Of a stretch of DNA of 64,000 nucleotides, positions 51,982 through 62,707 are shown one piece after another (the stretch's first letter is position 1; each line of letters starts with the position of its first letter). The notes under the pieces were generated by a model, which made no database searches, was not told the origin of the DNA, and saw only the letters and a list, made by a program, of their open reading frames with translations. The translations under genes were made by a program, and so were the position numbers. Source of the stretch: Myxococcales bacterium (GTDB taxonomy: Bacteria; Myxococcota_A; Polyangia; Palsa-1104; JAEUJZ01); assembly GCA_016794505.1 (NCBI GenBank), contig JAEUJZ010000037.1, positions 186,001 through 250,000 on the forward strand. The letters run 5' to 3'.

Positions 51982-53066
51982 CGCCGAAGCTCCGCGATCA
52001 AGCCGACGTGATGATGCGCGGCGTTTTCGGCAAAGATGCGAATGCGCAAGCGATGCCCTGCGGATGCAGGATCGAAAGGCAGCGTGCCCGCCGGCTGAGC
52101 GCTGACTTCGCGGGCCGGCAGCGGCATCGTCACATGCGAAAGCGTCTGCTCGCTGGCGCGCGGCTCGACCGAGATCACCTGCTGCGCCCGTCCGTCCTCT
52201 AGATCGATGACAACCTGTGCGGGACCGAGTGCGTTCTTGCGCGCGTGATAGTCATGCAGCCCCAGCCACACGTGCAGCGTCGCGCCCTGCCAGGCATCGT
52301 CGGGAATTGCATCCCAGATCAGCTCGGTCACGTGCCCTGCTCCCGCTGAAACCGAAAGCCCCAAGCGCGGGCGATACGCGATCTCAAGCGTTCGCCGCTC
52401 GATGCGCCCCTGCGGGCAGACAAAGGCCCCAGCCGGTCCACGGGGCGGCGGGCAGGTCGCCGGGGATGGCCCTTGGAAAAAGCAGGGGGTCGCGGGCATG
52501 CCATCGGGCAGCGCCGCGGCCGACTGCGTGGTCAAAGGCCGCTTGGGGTCGTGCATGAATTGCAAGATCTTTGCATCTGCATACCGCGCCACGATGTCGT
52601 ACGTGACCGTTTCCGCGCGCTGGCGATATAGGCGCAGCGAATACGCACCAAACGCCTTGTCCCAGTCGGCAGACAGACCCTGCGTGTCTTCGCTGCGTGC
52701 GCCGCCCAGGCTGATCTCGAAGATGCGTGGATAGCGCCGAGCATCCGGGCGACCGAGCATCGCGATCGGCATCTTATCGCCCAGCTCACTGCGCACCACG
52801 GGATCGATCCAAGCAGGAGCCGTCGCGATCAGATCGCCCGCCGCAAGCTCGCCGCGGACCACCAAGGAAAGCGCCTTGAGATCGGCAGGCCGTGGCGTGC
52901 TCGCCACTTGATGCACGCCGGCTGCGGTCTCGACGATGGCAACGCCCAGGACGGAAAGCAATGAAAGCAGCGCCACCCAACGATCGCGTACGTGCACGGC
53001 TGCGCCATGCGTTGCGCTCTTAGTCAAAGAACGCCTCGCTGCGAATCTGACGCTTGCGACTGACAC
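51978..53066 (-). CDS. Membrane-anchored protein of unknown function
   Basis: A 362-residue protein with one hydrophobic segment near residues 31-50 (WVALLSLLSVLGVAIVETAAG), then an extracytoplasmic region with beta-rich character and a Cys-containing Pro-rich loop. I do not recognise a family. The listed ATG overlaps the end of the upstream reductase gene by 47 bp; a GTG at 52997 would remove the overlap and shorten the n-region, so the start is unsure. The stop overlaps the glycosyltransferase start (ATGA). It probably assists the glycosyltransferases, judged only from gene arrangement. Confidence 0.72.
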   Translation of the reverse strand: MSVASVRFAARRSLTKSATHGAAVHVRDRWVALLSLLSVLGVAIVETAAGVHQVASTPRPADLKALSLVVRGELAAGDLIATAPAWIDPVVRSELGDKMPIAMLGRPDARRYPRIFEISLGGARSEDTQGLSADWDKAFGAYSLRLYRQRAETVTYDIVARYADAKILQFMHDPKRPLTTQSAAALPDGMPATPCFFQGPSPATCPPPRGPAGAFVCPQGRIERRTLEIAYRPRLGLSVSAGAGHVTELIWDAIPDDAWQGATLHVWLGLHDYHARKNALGPAQVVIDLEDGRAQQVISVEPRASEQTLSHVTMPLPAREVSAQPAGTLPFDPASAGHRLRIRIFAENAAHHHVGLIAELRR

Positions 53067-53784
53067 CGCGATCGATCAGCGCAGCCTTGAGCTCTTCGAT
53101 CATCTGGCCGTTGCCGCACAGATAAAACGTCGGCTCTCGCAGACTCGGCAGAAGCTCTAGTACGGGCCCGATGACACGCCCACGCAGACGATAAAAGCCC
53201 TGCGGCTGCGACAGATAGACATGGCAGGCAAAGCGCGGATGACGCGCCGACAGCGCTGCCAGCTCGTCCTGACCAAACAGGTCGGCTTCGCGGCGCAGGC
53301 CCCAGAACAAGAGGACGCGGCCCGGCTCATTGCGGCGCAGGACTTCTTCGATCATCGGCAGAATCGGCGCGATACCGGTTCCGGTCGCGACATAGACGAT
53401 GTCGCCCGCATGCGAAAGCTCGTTGACGAAGAAGCCCATGGGGCCCGTAAAGGAAATGGCATCGCCGCTGCGCAGCCCGTCAAAAAAACGCGAGCCCACG
53501 CCGCCTTCGACCAAGCGCAGGATCAGGCTCAGCTCGCCGCGACGCTCGGGCGGTGAAGCGATCGAATAGCTGCGCAGGATGGGGTTGCCATCGCCATCTG
53601 TGCCGACGTTGATCGAAATGAACTGACCGGGGCGAAAGCGCAGCTCACACGCGCTCGCACTCGTTCCCATGGAGTGGCTCGGCTGGTTGGCCTGCGGATT
53701 GGAAATCGCGAACACGAACTCATCGGTTTTTTCTGCTACCCGACGGCGAGCAACGAGTCGCGCCTGTTGGATTCGACTGGACAC
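53020..53784 (-). CDS. Ferredoxin/flavodoxin-NAD(P)H reductase-like flavoprotein
   Basis: A 254-residue FNR-fold protein. LRSYSIASPP (RSYS at 71-74) binds FAD, GPMGFFVNE and VYVATGTGIAPILPMIEE form the start of the NAD(P) domain, and YLCGNGQMIEELK is the C-terminal nucleotide-binding loop. It should move electrons between NAD(P)H and a small carrier or an oxygenase; there is no 2Fe-2S domain. The reading frame continues upstream across the divergent lipoprotein gene, but that part is a shadow. GTG at 53784 is the only reasonable start before the domain, though without a good ribosome-binding site. It heads the minus-strand set that continues into the glycosyltransferase genes. Confidence 0.83.
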   Translation of the reverse strand: MSSRIQQARLVARRRVAEKTDEFVFAISNPQANQPSHSMGTSASACELRFRPGQFISINVGTDGDGNPILRSYSIASPPERRGELSLILRLVEGGVGSRFFDGLRSGDAISFTGPMGFFVNELSHAGDIVYVATGTGIAPILPMIEEVLRRNEPGRVLLFWGLRREADLFGQDELAALSARHPRFACHVYLSQPQGFYRLRGRVIGPVLELLPSLREPTFYLCGNGQMIEELKAALIDRGVSRKRQIRSEAFFD

Positions 53785-53801
53785 GGGTGTAAGGTAGCGA
53801 G

Positions 53802-54572
53802 ATGCAAAGAAACGGTCGAGAGTCGAATTGGCCCTGCTTAGGTACCGCTCGTGTACCGACGGTGGCCCTGCTGCTCTGCGGTGTCCTTGGCGTAGCCGGG
53901 CAGACCGGGTGCAGCAAGAAAGAACGTTCCGTCCCTGCCGGTCCAGAGGGCCTGCCACCGCTTGCAGTCCGCGGCAATACCTCGGCACAGCCCGTGAAAA
54001 ATCCGCATGCCATGCCGGCGGATCATCCGCCGATCTTGCAGCCAAATCCTTTGCCACCTGCGTCGGCGACTGCGGCGGCAACGCCCACAGCCGCGGCGCC
54101 GAGCGCTGCGACACCCAGCGCCGGGGGACCCGCCCATGTCGAAGGCGTGCTGCGCGGCTCGCTCGTGCTCGATCCCAAGCTCAAGGACAAGGCCAAGCCG
54201 GGGGCGGTGATCTTCCTTTCAGCAAGGGCCGCACAAAATGGTGCGCCGGCCGGTCCGCCTTTGGCAGTCAAGCGTCTGACCGTCGGCAGCTGGCCACTGC
54301 CCTTCGAGCTGTCGTCGGCGGATGCGATGATGCCGGGCCTCTCGCTGCGCGGACAGGTGGTGCTCAGCGCACGCATCGACGGAGACGAAGACGCGATGAC
54401 CAAGCAGCCCGGCGACATCGAGGGCATGCAGGTGCTCACTGTGCCAGCGACTACCGTCGAGCTGCGCTTGGACAAGGTGCGCACCGAAGCGGCTGGCGCA
54501 CCCTCGCCTCCTGGCTTGGGGGCGGGAATGGGCGGCGGTATGGGCGACGTCCACGCGCCATCCCCGCACTAA
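53802..54572 (+). CDS. Lipoprotein with Pro/Ala-rich linker, unknown function
   Basis: A 256-residue protein. A hydrophobic stretch VALLLCGVLGVAGQTGC ends in a plausible lipobox; AAGGTAG lies ahead of the ATG. After a low-complexity Pro/Ala-rich region comes a beta-rich segment (VLRGSLVLDPKLKDKAKPG, FLSARAAQNGAPAGPPLAVKRL), which resembles the repeated strand pattern seen in cytochrome c biogenesis CcmI/CycH-type C-terminal domains; that similarity is uncertain. The start lies only 17 bp from the divergent flavin reductase start. Confidence 0.7.
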   Translation: MQRNGRESNWPCLGTARVPTVALLLCGVLGVAGQTGCSKKERSVPAGPEGLPPLAVRGNTSAQPVKNPHAMPADHPPILQPNPLPPASATAAATPTAAAPSAATPSAGGPAHVEGVLRGSLVLDPKLKDKAKPGAVIFLSARAAQNGAPAGPPLAVKRLTVGSWPLPFELSSADAMMPGLSLRGQVVLSARIDGDEDAMTKQPGDIEGMQVLTVPATTVELRLDKVRTEAAGAPSPPGLGAGMGGGMGDVHAPSPH

Positions 54573-54606
54573 CGCGTGCATGACGGCGTCTGATCGCGTG
54601 GGGCGG

Positions 54607-57414
54607 TTAGACGCGCAGCTTGGCCAGCCAGGCCTCGACTTCGGCCTGCTCATTTTTCGCAAGCTTGCCGATCTCGCGATACAGCGCACGCGCTTGCTCG
54701 GCCAAGCTGCGGGCCCGCGCTTTCTCGCTCTTCTTTCCAGCGATGGCCAGCGTGCGCGCCAATGTGAAGTGAACATTGGCCGCAAGCTCACGCTCGGCAG
54801 TGCTCGGCAGCAGGCGCTCGGCCTGCTCGGCCAATGGCAGCGCCTCTTTCGCACGGCCTAGCTCGCGCAGATCATCGGCCGTCGCGGCAAGCAGGCCGGG
54901 CAGACTGGGATCGCAGCGCTTCTTGTCGCACAGATCCAGCCCCGCTTGATGCATGGTCAGCGCGTCGTCATAGCGTCCCATGCGAAACAACACCTCGCCG
55001 ACCAAGCGATGACTCTCGGCTTGGCGAGCGGCATCTTTGCCACTGCGCACCGATTCAAATGCCTGTCGAGCAAACGCCAATGCCGGCTCCAGCTTGCCTT
55101 GCTTGATCGCCCAGCGCGCAAGCAGGCTCTGCGACTCGTACAAGCGCGGCGAGTTTTCGCCAAACGTCTTGCGATAGATATGCAGCGCCCGCTGCGTGTA
55201 GTCGACCGCCTCGGGATACTTGGCTTGCGCCGCGAACAAGTTGCCCAAGCTGGCCAGCGCCGATGCGGTGCGCGGGTGCTCAGGTCCCGACGACTTTTCC
55301 AGCACGTTCAGTGTCTGCCGCAGCAGCGTAAACGCCTCGTCGTAACGTCCCTGTCGACGATACACATTGGCCAAGCTCGAAAGCAGCCAGTGCGGTGTGC
55401 GCTCATGGCCATAGATCTGTTCGTGCAGCTTCTTGCCCAAAAGACAGTTCTTCTCGGCTCGCGCTAGCTCGCCGCGCGCGGTATCGACCTGGCAGGCGTA
55501 ATAAAGCAGATTGCTCTCTAACTGATCGCGCAGCCGCCCCCCCCGCAGGTGCGTGAACTCGGCCAGCGCCAAGCGGTGATAGCGGTCGGCCAGCTCGTAC
55601 TGTTGGAACTGGCGACCCACGAGCCGCATCAGCTCCATATAGGCGCCGGCTGCGGCGCGATGATCGCCGCCTTCGATGGCCTCGACCGCGGCGCTAAAAA
55701 AGCTGCGCTCGGCGCTGGGAAAATCAGCGGCATTGGCATCGATGTTTCCCAGCAAGGCCAAGGCGCGCGAGGTGGCCGGCGCATAGCTTGCCTGCTCGGC
55801 CTGCTTGATGAGCGCCTGCGCTCGCTCGCGCGCTTGGCTGTATCGCCCCATGCGCGTCATCACGCGCACCGCACCGATCTCGCGATACAGATCTTCGACG
55901 CGTTTTCGCGCCTTGGTATCCTCGGGCACCTGCGCGATCAGCGCGATGGCATCGGCGCAGATGCTTGGCGAGCTGAAGTCGCTGCTGGCATCGCTGGCGC
56001 GATCCAAGATCTCTTCATCGGCATGCCGCAGAAGCTCGGCGAACGCCGCGACTTCTTGCAGCTGATTTTCCAAGCAGTTCAGCCGCAGCGTCAGGTGAAT
56101 GCGCGGCTGCTTGCGCTTGGTGAACGTCGCAGCACAGGCATCGGTGCGCGCCACCCGCCACTCGTTCAGATACTTCTCGACGTTGTGATCGACGCGCAGC
56201 CAGACATCTCGCGCATACGGAGCCTTGGTGGCCAGCATCGCTTGCGCGGCTTGCTCTTTGACTCGGCCCCATACGCGATCGATCTGCTCTTCGGCTTCGC
56301 AGCAGGTGCGGTTGGCATTGGCCATATACACGCGCTGCGCCGATGCCGCACCCATGAGCGCCACCAGCAAGATGCCGCCACCGACGCCGCCCAGGATGCC
56401 CAGCCGACGCTTGCGCCGCGCCTCGGGCGAGAGGACCGCAAGCAGCTCGGCCATGCTCTGAAAGCGCGCCGCCGGATCCAAGCTCAGCCCGCGCAATATC
56501 GCCTTGTGGATATAGCTCGGCACGCCCTTGCGATCGCTCGGCTGCTGCAGCCGCCCTTCCAGCACGCTCAGCGCCAAGGCCCCCAGCGAGTTACCGGGAA
56601 AAGCCTGGATGCCGTACAGCGACTCATACAAGACGACGCAGAACGTGAACACATCCGTGCGCTCATCGGTCGGCTGGCCGTTGAACTGCTCCGGTGCCAT
56701 GTAGCGCGGCGTGCCCATGATCGCGCCGGCCTGCGTCATCGGGCTCGACAGCGTCTGACTGCTGGCGATGGCTTCGCGGATCTCAGCCGGCAGCCCCGCC
56801 AAGCGATCACCGCTCTTTTCGCTCGCAGAAGCGGTCGCCTGCACCTTGCCCACATCGCTCTGCTTGAACTCGCGGGCCAAGCCAAAGTCAACGACGCGCG
56901 GTCGCCCATCGCTGCCCAGAAGCACGTTGTCGGGCTTGAAGTCGCGATGCACAAGACCGGCGGCATGGGCGGCCTGCAGCCCGCAGCCCGCTTGATGGAA
57001 CATCTCCAAGATCGCTTCTTTGGACTTGCCGCCTTTTTCCAGCCAGCTCGTCAGTGTGCCGCCCTCGGCGAACTCCATGGCGACGAAGACTTGCTCGAAC
57101 GCCGTGCCGACGTCGTACACGGCGATGACGTTGGGATGCGACAGCCGGGCCATGGCCTGGGCTTCGCGCAAGAGGCGCACCCGCCCTTCGCTATCGGCGG
57201 CCTTGCCTGCGGTGGCGTGCAGCAGCTTGATCGCCACCTTGCGGTTCAACTCGGGATCGTATGCGGCATACACGACGCCCATGCCGCCCGAGCCAAGCTT
57301 CTTTACGACCAAGTAGCGTCCAATGGTCGCGCCTTGGGGAAGGTCCAGGGTCGATGTGCCAGGGGGCAGCGGGCTGCTAGGAGCCCCTCGCAAGGTCGAG
57401 GCAGAGTCGCTCAT
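54607..57414 (-). CDS. Ser/Thr kinase with transmembrane helix and TPR region
   Basis: A 935-residue kinase. The kinase domain covers about 34-330: glycine loop GSGGMGVVY, Lys63, HRD 156-158, DFG 176-178 and GTPRYMAPE at 234-242, leaving an activation-loop insertion of roughly 35 Ser/Thr-rich residues. One membrane helix is at about 337-357. The outer part starts with CC pairs (NRTCCEAEEQI) and then about ten TPR-type helix pairs, including LANVYRRQGRYDEAFTLLRQ and LASLGNLFAAQAKYPEAVDY. It is a typical myxobacterial PknB-TPR receptor; the TPRs would be periplasmic and bind a protein. ACGGAGA precedes the ATG. Confidence 0.92.
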   Translation of the reverse strand: MSDSASTLRGAPSSPLPPGTSTLDLPQGATIGRYLVVKKLGSGGMGVVYAAYDPELNRKVAIKLLHATAGKAADSEGRVRLLREAQAMARLSHPNVIAVYDVGTAFEQVFVAMEFAEGGTLTSWLEKGGKSKEAILEMFHQAGCGLQAAHAAGLVHRDFKPDNVLLGSDGRPRVVDFGLAREFKQSDVGKVQATASASEKSGDRLAGLPAEIREAIASSQTLSSPMTQAGAIMGTPRYMAPEQFNGQPTDERTDVFTFCVVLYESLYGIQAFPGNSLGALALSVLEGRLQQPSDRKGVPSYIHKAILRGLSLDPAARFQSMAELLAVLSPEARRKRRLGILGGVGGGILLVALMGAASAQRVYMANANRTCCEAEEQIDRVWGRVKEQAAQAMLATKAPYARDVWLRVDHNVEKYLNEWRVARTDACAATFTKRKQPRIHLTLRLNCLENQLQEVAAFAELLRHADEEILDRASDASSDFSSPSICADAIALIAQVPEDTKARKRVEDLYREIGAVRVMTRMGRYSQARERAQALIKQAEQASYAPATSRALALLGNIDANAADFPSAERSFFSAAVEAIEGGDHRAAAGAYMELMRLVGRQFQQYELADRYHRLALAEFTHLRGGRLRDQLESNLLYYACQVDTARGELARAEKNCLLGKKLHEQIYGHERTPHWLLSSLANVYRRQGRYDEAFTLLRQTLNVLEKSSGPEHPRTASALASLGNLFAAQAKYPEAVDYTQRALHIYRKTFGENSPRLYESQSLLARWAIKQGKLEPALAFARQAFESVRSGKDAARQAESHRLVGEVLFRMGRYDDALTMHQAGLDLCDKKRCDPSLPGLLAATADDLRELGRAKEALPLAEQAERLLPSTAERELAANVHFTLARTLAIAGKKSEKARARSLAEQARALYREIGKLAKNEQAEVEAWLAKLRV

Positions 57415-58352
57415 TCTCCGTCAGTGTATCGCAGGCCCAACGCGAAGTGGTGAGCTGTCTTTCTGCCTCACAGCGACGACGGGCCATCGCCGTTCGAGTA
57501 TCGTCGCACCTGACTCCCCATGGCCCGTAGGCCGATTGATGCTTTGCTCGCGCTTTGCTCGCGCATTCAAGATTGCTCTGGCCTGCGCGCTCTTTGCGTC
57601 AGCCACTGAGCAGCCCGAAACAAGCGTTTCTCGGCGACATCCCGCGACGTGCCAAACCGATCTCGAAATGCGAGGCCCCGCGCCGGGAATGTTGAACGCT
57701 GGAGCCCCATACGCGACGGCAGCGAGGCAACAGGCTGATGGCACAGACATTGCCGAAATCAGTTACGTCTATGGATTAGGAGTAGTCGCAGATGCTTTTT
57801 GATTATCACTTTCGAGGAACAGCTTTCACAGAAACACGCATATTTGAAGTGGCACGCGAGGCTGTTCTTTTGAATATATTTGCCGATGGAGACTAGGATA
57901 ATCTTGTATGGGGTAGATTACTTGCATCGAATGTAGACGCGGCCGTAACAAGGGACGATGTACAGATCAAAATCGGTACCGCACCAAATGAAACGATATC
58001 AAACGGTGGCTTATATTATCATGCAAATCTAACAGACGACGATTTAATCATTATTCTATTATCAGGTGGACGGATGCCCGCCCGGAGCGGCCTTTGGGCC
58101 GTGAGGACGGACAGCCGGCTGCATTGGGCCCGCAGTAGGTTTATGAGATGGCTTCTAGGTCCGCTGTCTTGACGACCTGGGTTCTTAGGCACCGCGTGGC
58201 AATTCCCAATCAGAATGCCTCTGCGCACGGCGGAACAGCGATATCCCCGACGGGACCCGGACACTGATCACGCGGCGAGAGTCCCCCAAGCAGTCGCCAG
58301 GATTGCCGGCATCCGACCGCCGTTCGGCCGCACCTTGCGGCAAGATGGCGAG
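57415..58352. other. Gene-poor region with AT-rich island
   Basis: About 940 bases with no supported intact gene. The left part is GC-rich and may hold the kinase promoter; a short reading frame from 57539 with a signal-like start ends at 57802. The stretch from about 57780 to 58068 is strikingly AT-rich for this genome. The right part, to 58352, is again GC-rich without a recognised feature. Confidence 0.6.
57792..58070 (+). pseudogene. Possible decayed gene in the AT-rich island
   Basis: One frame reads as plausible protein on both sides of a single TAG at 57894-57896: MLFDYHFRGTAFTETRIFEV before it and NLVWGRLLASNVDAAVTRDD, then GGLYYHANLTDDD, after it. The start overlaps the end of a short frame (57539-57802, signal-like MLCSRFARAFKIALACALFA) in another register. 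A frameshift plus a nonsense change in one former gene would explain the pattern. The family is not recognised and chance in AT-rich DNA is possible. Confidence 0.3.
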
Positions 58353-59378
58353 GTGCGTGTTCGTGATCTGTTTTTTCTTGGCCTCTGGCTGGGGTCGCCG
58401 CTGGTCGGCTTGGGAATGACGGGCTGTGGCACCCCGGTGCAGAGCGCGCCGCGGCCCGTCGTAGCCCCCGCGATCGAAGGAACCTCGATACAGCCCCAGT
58501 CCAGCGAACCGAGCGCAGCCCTGCCGGGACCCGCCCGCTCAGCAACGGGATCAAATACCGCCGAGCCCAGTCCACCGCCGCGCGGGCAGTCAAGCTGGCC
58601 CACGCTCGTTGAGCGGCTGCCCTGGGTGAATCCAGCGCGCTGTCTGAAGCACTGCGCCATGGATCCCGGCGAGACCGAGGCGCTCATGACCGTGAATGCC
58701 AAGGGCGAAGACGATGTCCGCGGTCGCCTGCGCATCCGCAAAGAGATCGTCGAGCCGCTGCGCGCTCTGCTGCAGGCCGCGCAAGCGGCAGGGCATGCGC
58801 TGCGCATCGAGTCCGCCTATCGATCGTACAAAGACCAAGAGCGCCTGTTTGCGACGATCAAAGAGGCCGGGCGAGCCGCGCGACCGGGTCACAGCGAGCA
58901 TCAGCTGGGCACGACCGTCGATCTGCGATTGCCGACTGGAGCCGCCATCGCCTGGCTTGCCGAGCATGCGGCCGAGCATGGCTTTGCCCTGAGTTATCCA
59001 TCGGGCAAGCAGCGCATCACCGGCTATCGCCCCGAGCCCTGGCACATCCGCTTCGTCGGGCGCGAGCTTGCCAAGGCGCTGGTCGAGCGCGGCCTGACGT
59101 TAGAGGAAGCGTTCCGCGACACCCCCGAGCTGGGCGAGTCGGGAAGCTGTACCGACTGCCCCTCTCCGGCCTCGCAGGCGCCGTGCGGGGCGATCTCGGA
59201 CGCGGGCGAGTGCCGGGGCAGCGTGCTGACATGGTGTTACGACGGGGCGCTGGCCAGCGTCGACTGCGCGACCTCAGGAGAGACCTGTGGAGCCGAGCGA
59301 CCGGGAGGCGTTGCTGCCTGCAGGACTGTTCCCCGCGCCGCCGCCCCACCCGACCGAGCCGCGTCCGCCGCTCCTTAA
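58353..59378 (+). CDS. VanY-type D-Ala-D-Ala carboxypeptidase lipoprotein (M15B)
   Basis: A 341-residue protein. GTG at 58353 is chosen because it leads straight into the signal MRVRDLFFLGLWLGSPLVGL ending in GMTGC, a likely lipobox; a longer reading adds an unlikely Arg-rich leader. A Pro/Ser linker is followed by the M15B peptidase: SAYRSYKDQ, PGHSEHQLGTTVDLR and EPWHIRF, which supply the zinc ligands (His, Asp, His) and the catalytic Glu. It trims peptidoglycan stem peptides in the periplasm. A C-terminal extension of about 65 residues holds eight Cys (SCTDC, EC, WCYDG, DC, TCG, AC), a pattern seen in myxobacterial secreted proteins and absent from ordinary VanY. Confidence 0.88.
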   Translation: MRVRDLFFLGLWLGSPLVGLGMTGCGTPVQSAPRPVVAPAIEGTSIQPQSSEPSAALPGPARSATGSNTAEPSPPPRGQSSWPTLVERLPWVNPARCLKHCAMDPGETEALMTVNAKGEDDVRGRLRIRKEIVEPLRALLQAAQAAGHALRIESAYRSYKDQERLFATIKEAGRAARPGHSEHQLGTTVDLRLPTGAAIAWLAEHAAEHGFALSYPSGKQRITGYRPEPWHIRFVGRELAKALVERGLTLEEAFRDTPELGESGSCTDCPSPASQAPCGAISDAGECRGSVLTWCYDGALASVDCATSGETCGAERPGGVAACRTVPRAAAPPDRAASAAP

Positions 59379-59416
59379 GCCGACGCGGCAGCCGACCCGC
59401 CCTTCGCAGCCCGCTG

Positions 59417-60892
<1,476 letters not shown>

Positions 60893-60910
60893 GTGTGCAT
60901 CCCTTTCTGA

Positions 60911-62641
60911 CTACTTGGCCAGCACCAGCTGACGCAGCGTCCCGACGATCTCGGCCTCGGCGCGCGGGCCTAGCGAGTTCGTCTCTTCATAGTGATCGCC
61001 GGGTGCGTCGTCGAAGTACGGCTTGGTCTCGTGCAAGACGAAATTGTATCGAGGCAGGATATAGCCCAGGAAGTCCATCGTCAGACCGAACACCATGCGG
61101 TGCTCGCGCGGGCCATCCATGTGATCGATCAGATAGGGCGGAGCCGGCGCCCGGCTGAGATCGGGACCGTTTGGCTCCGCTGGATTCAATAGCGGATAGG
61201 TGCCGCGCGCCGAGCCGTCATAACCGCCCAGAAAAAGCTCGGGCGCAAGCTCGCCGGGGTTGGTGACGATGGCGGCCGGCCCAAGCTGAAGGTATGCGAC
61301 GCGCGTCTCGACCTGCGGCACGTTGTCATCCGACAGCGGCCTCGACTCATCGAAGCAGCAGAACGAGCGGCGAAAGATCTTCAGCATCGACGCAAAGTGG
61401 TACTTGATGTTGTCGACGTGCGCCGTAAAGCGGGCCGTGCGAAAGGACAGCCGCGCCGCCTTGCCCGCGACGCTTACAGCCATGGGATCGGCCAGCGCCT
61501 GCAGGGCAAAGCGCGACACTTCCTGGCCCAGCGCCCGCGCCTTGGGCAGGCCACTTTCTTTGATCGGCACGCCCTTTTCATCGAGCGGCTCAGCCCGCCC
61601 CGGTCCCAGAAGCCCGCCCAGCGCTCCCGAGATATACACGGCAGGCCCGCCACCATTCTTTTCGATGGCCTCGCGCACGCTATGCACGAAGTCCGAGGTC
61701 AGGAGCGGGTTCTTTGAGCCCGCGGCTTCCGGGTGATTCGCCCAGTTCACCAAGGTCGCAATCGAGCGCGGCGGGATGGCGTCGCCGATCTCGATGAACT
61801 GCAGCGTGTGCAGGCGGTTGTCGATCACCGTGGGCTGCCGCGAGTCATTGACATAGCGCAGCATCGATCCATCGGGATCCTGCACGCGCACCGAGCTAAG
61901 GCTGACGCGCGCCGGCTTGATGGCTTGCACCGCCTCGGTCACCGCTTCGAGGATGCGGTCGTGAACCAAGGCGCGATAGCCTTCGTGGACGCCATAGGTA
62001 AATGGATCTGGCCCCCAGCCGCCCGTCAGATCCGGCGCTTCGTGGTTGTGCGTCGCATGCAACAGAAACAGGTCGATGCCCAGCCGCGCATCCAAGCGCT
62101 TTTCGATGGCCAGCGACTCATCGCGGAACAGGCCGCAGGTATCGACGGACACCAGCACCACCGTCGTCTGGTTTTGCCGCAAGGCCAAGGCCCGCGCCCA
62201 GATCGGATCCGCGACCCCGGTGGCCAGTCGCCCGCTGCTGTAGCCGGCGATCCAATAGGCATCAAAGACGCCGTTCTTGTTTAGGTCGGTAAAGGCCTCG
62301 CCGCGATCCCAGACGCCGTTCTTGTTGTCATCGACAAAGGGCTCGATCTGGGGCGTGACATCGCGGCCGGCATAGCCGACGTATAGCTGATCGTCGCCGG
62401 TATCCGGGCAGTTGGCATCGCCGGGGCAGCGCATGTCGATCTGCAGCGGGATCTCGTCCGGGCCCAGCATGGGCCGGGGCATGGAATCGCCCGGTACCGG
62501 CGACGTCTCGCACGACAGCATCAGCCCCAAGGCCACCAGCCACCGCCCATATCCCATGGACGCCGCGAGCGCTTGCTGCGTGGCGTGTCCCCTGTGCGAT
62601 GCACGCGACAAACGGGCCCTGGCAAAGCGACGCGACGGCAT
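60911..62641 (-). CDS. Neutral ceramidase-like lipoprotein with EF-hand-type loop
   Basis: A protein of up to 576 residues. ATG at 62641 has GAGG upstream, while ATG at 62557 gives a tighter lipoprotein signal ending LMLSC; both keep the same mature protein. DDNKNGVWDRGE is a full 12-residue EF-hand/dockerin-type calcium loop and DLNKNGVFD a second, partial one. LYVGYAGRDVTPQIEPF near the start and HATHNHEAPDLTGGWGPDPF match the neutral/alkaline ceramidase superfamily, in which such His residues bind zinc; VNWANHPEA and the late AAIVTNPGELAPELFLGG also fit. It probably hydrolyses an amide-linked lipid outside the cytoplasm. It sits between homocysteine methyltransferase and glycerol kinase genes on the same strand. 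Confidence 0.8.
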   Translation of the reverse strand: MPSRRFARARLSRASHRGHATQQALAASMGYGRWLVALGLMLSCETSPVPGDSMPRPMLGPDEIPLQIDMRCPGDANCPDTGDDQLYVGYAGRDVTPQIEPFVDDNKNGVWDRGEAFTDLNKNGVFDAYWIAGYSSGRLATGVADPIWARALALRQNQTTVVLVSVDTCGLFRDESLAIEKRLDARLGIDLFLLHATHNHEAPDLTGGWGPDPFTYGVHEGYRALVHDRILEAVTEAVQAIKPARVSLSSVRVQDPDGSMLRYVNDSRQPTVIDNRLHTLQFIEIGDAIPPRSIATLVNWANHPEAAGSKNPLLTSDFVHSVREAIEKNGGGPAVYISGALGGLLGPGRAEPLDEKGVPIKESGLPKARALGQEVSRFALQALADPMAVSVAGKAARLSFRTARFTAHVDNIKYHFASMLKIFRRSFCCFDESRPLSDDNVPQVETRVAYLQLGPAAIVTNPGELAPELFLGGYDGSARGTYPLLNPAEPNGPDLSRAPAPPYLIDHMDGPREHRMVFGLTMDFLGYILPRYNFVLHETKPYFDDAPGDHYEETNSLGPRAEAEIVGTLRQLVLAK

Positions 62642-62707
62642 GGCGAACCTCGATATGATCAGTCGAACCTGCGAGGCTGTGGAGCATCGCCAAGGCCGCC
62701 CCACACG

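Noticed and set aside
55549..57453. 634-codon plus-strand ORF
   Set aside because: Exactly antisense to the third Ser/Thr kinase; composition is typical of a reverse-frame shadow in high-GC DNA.
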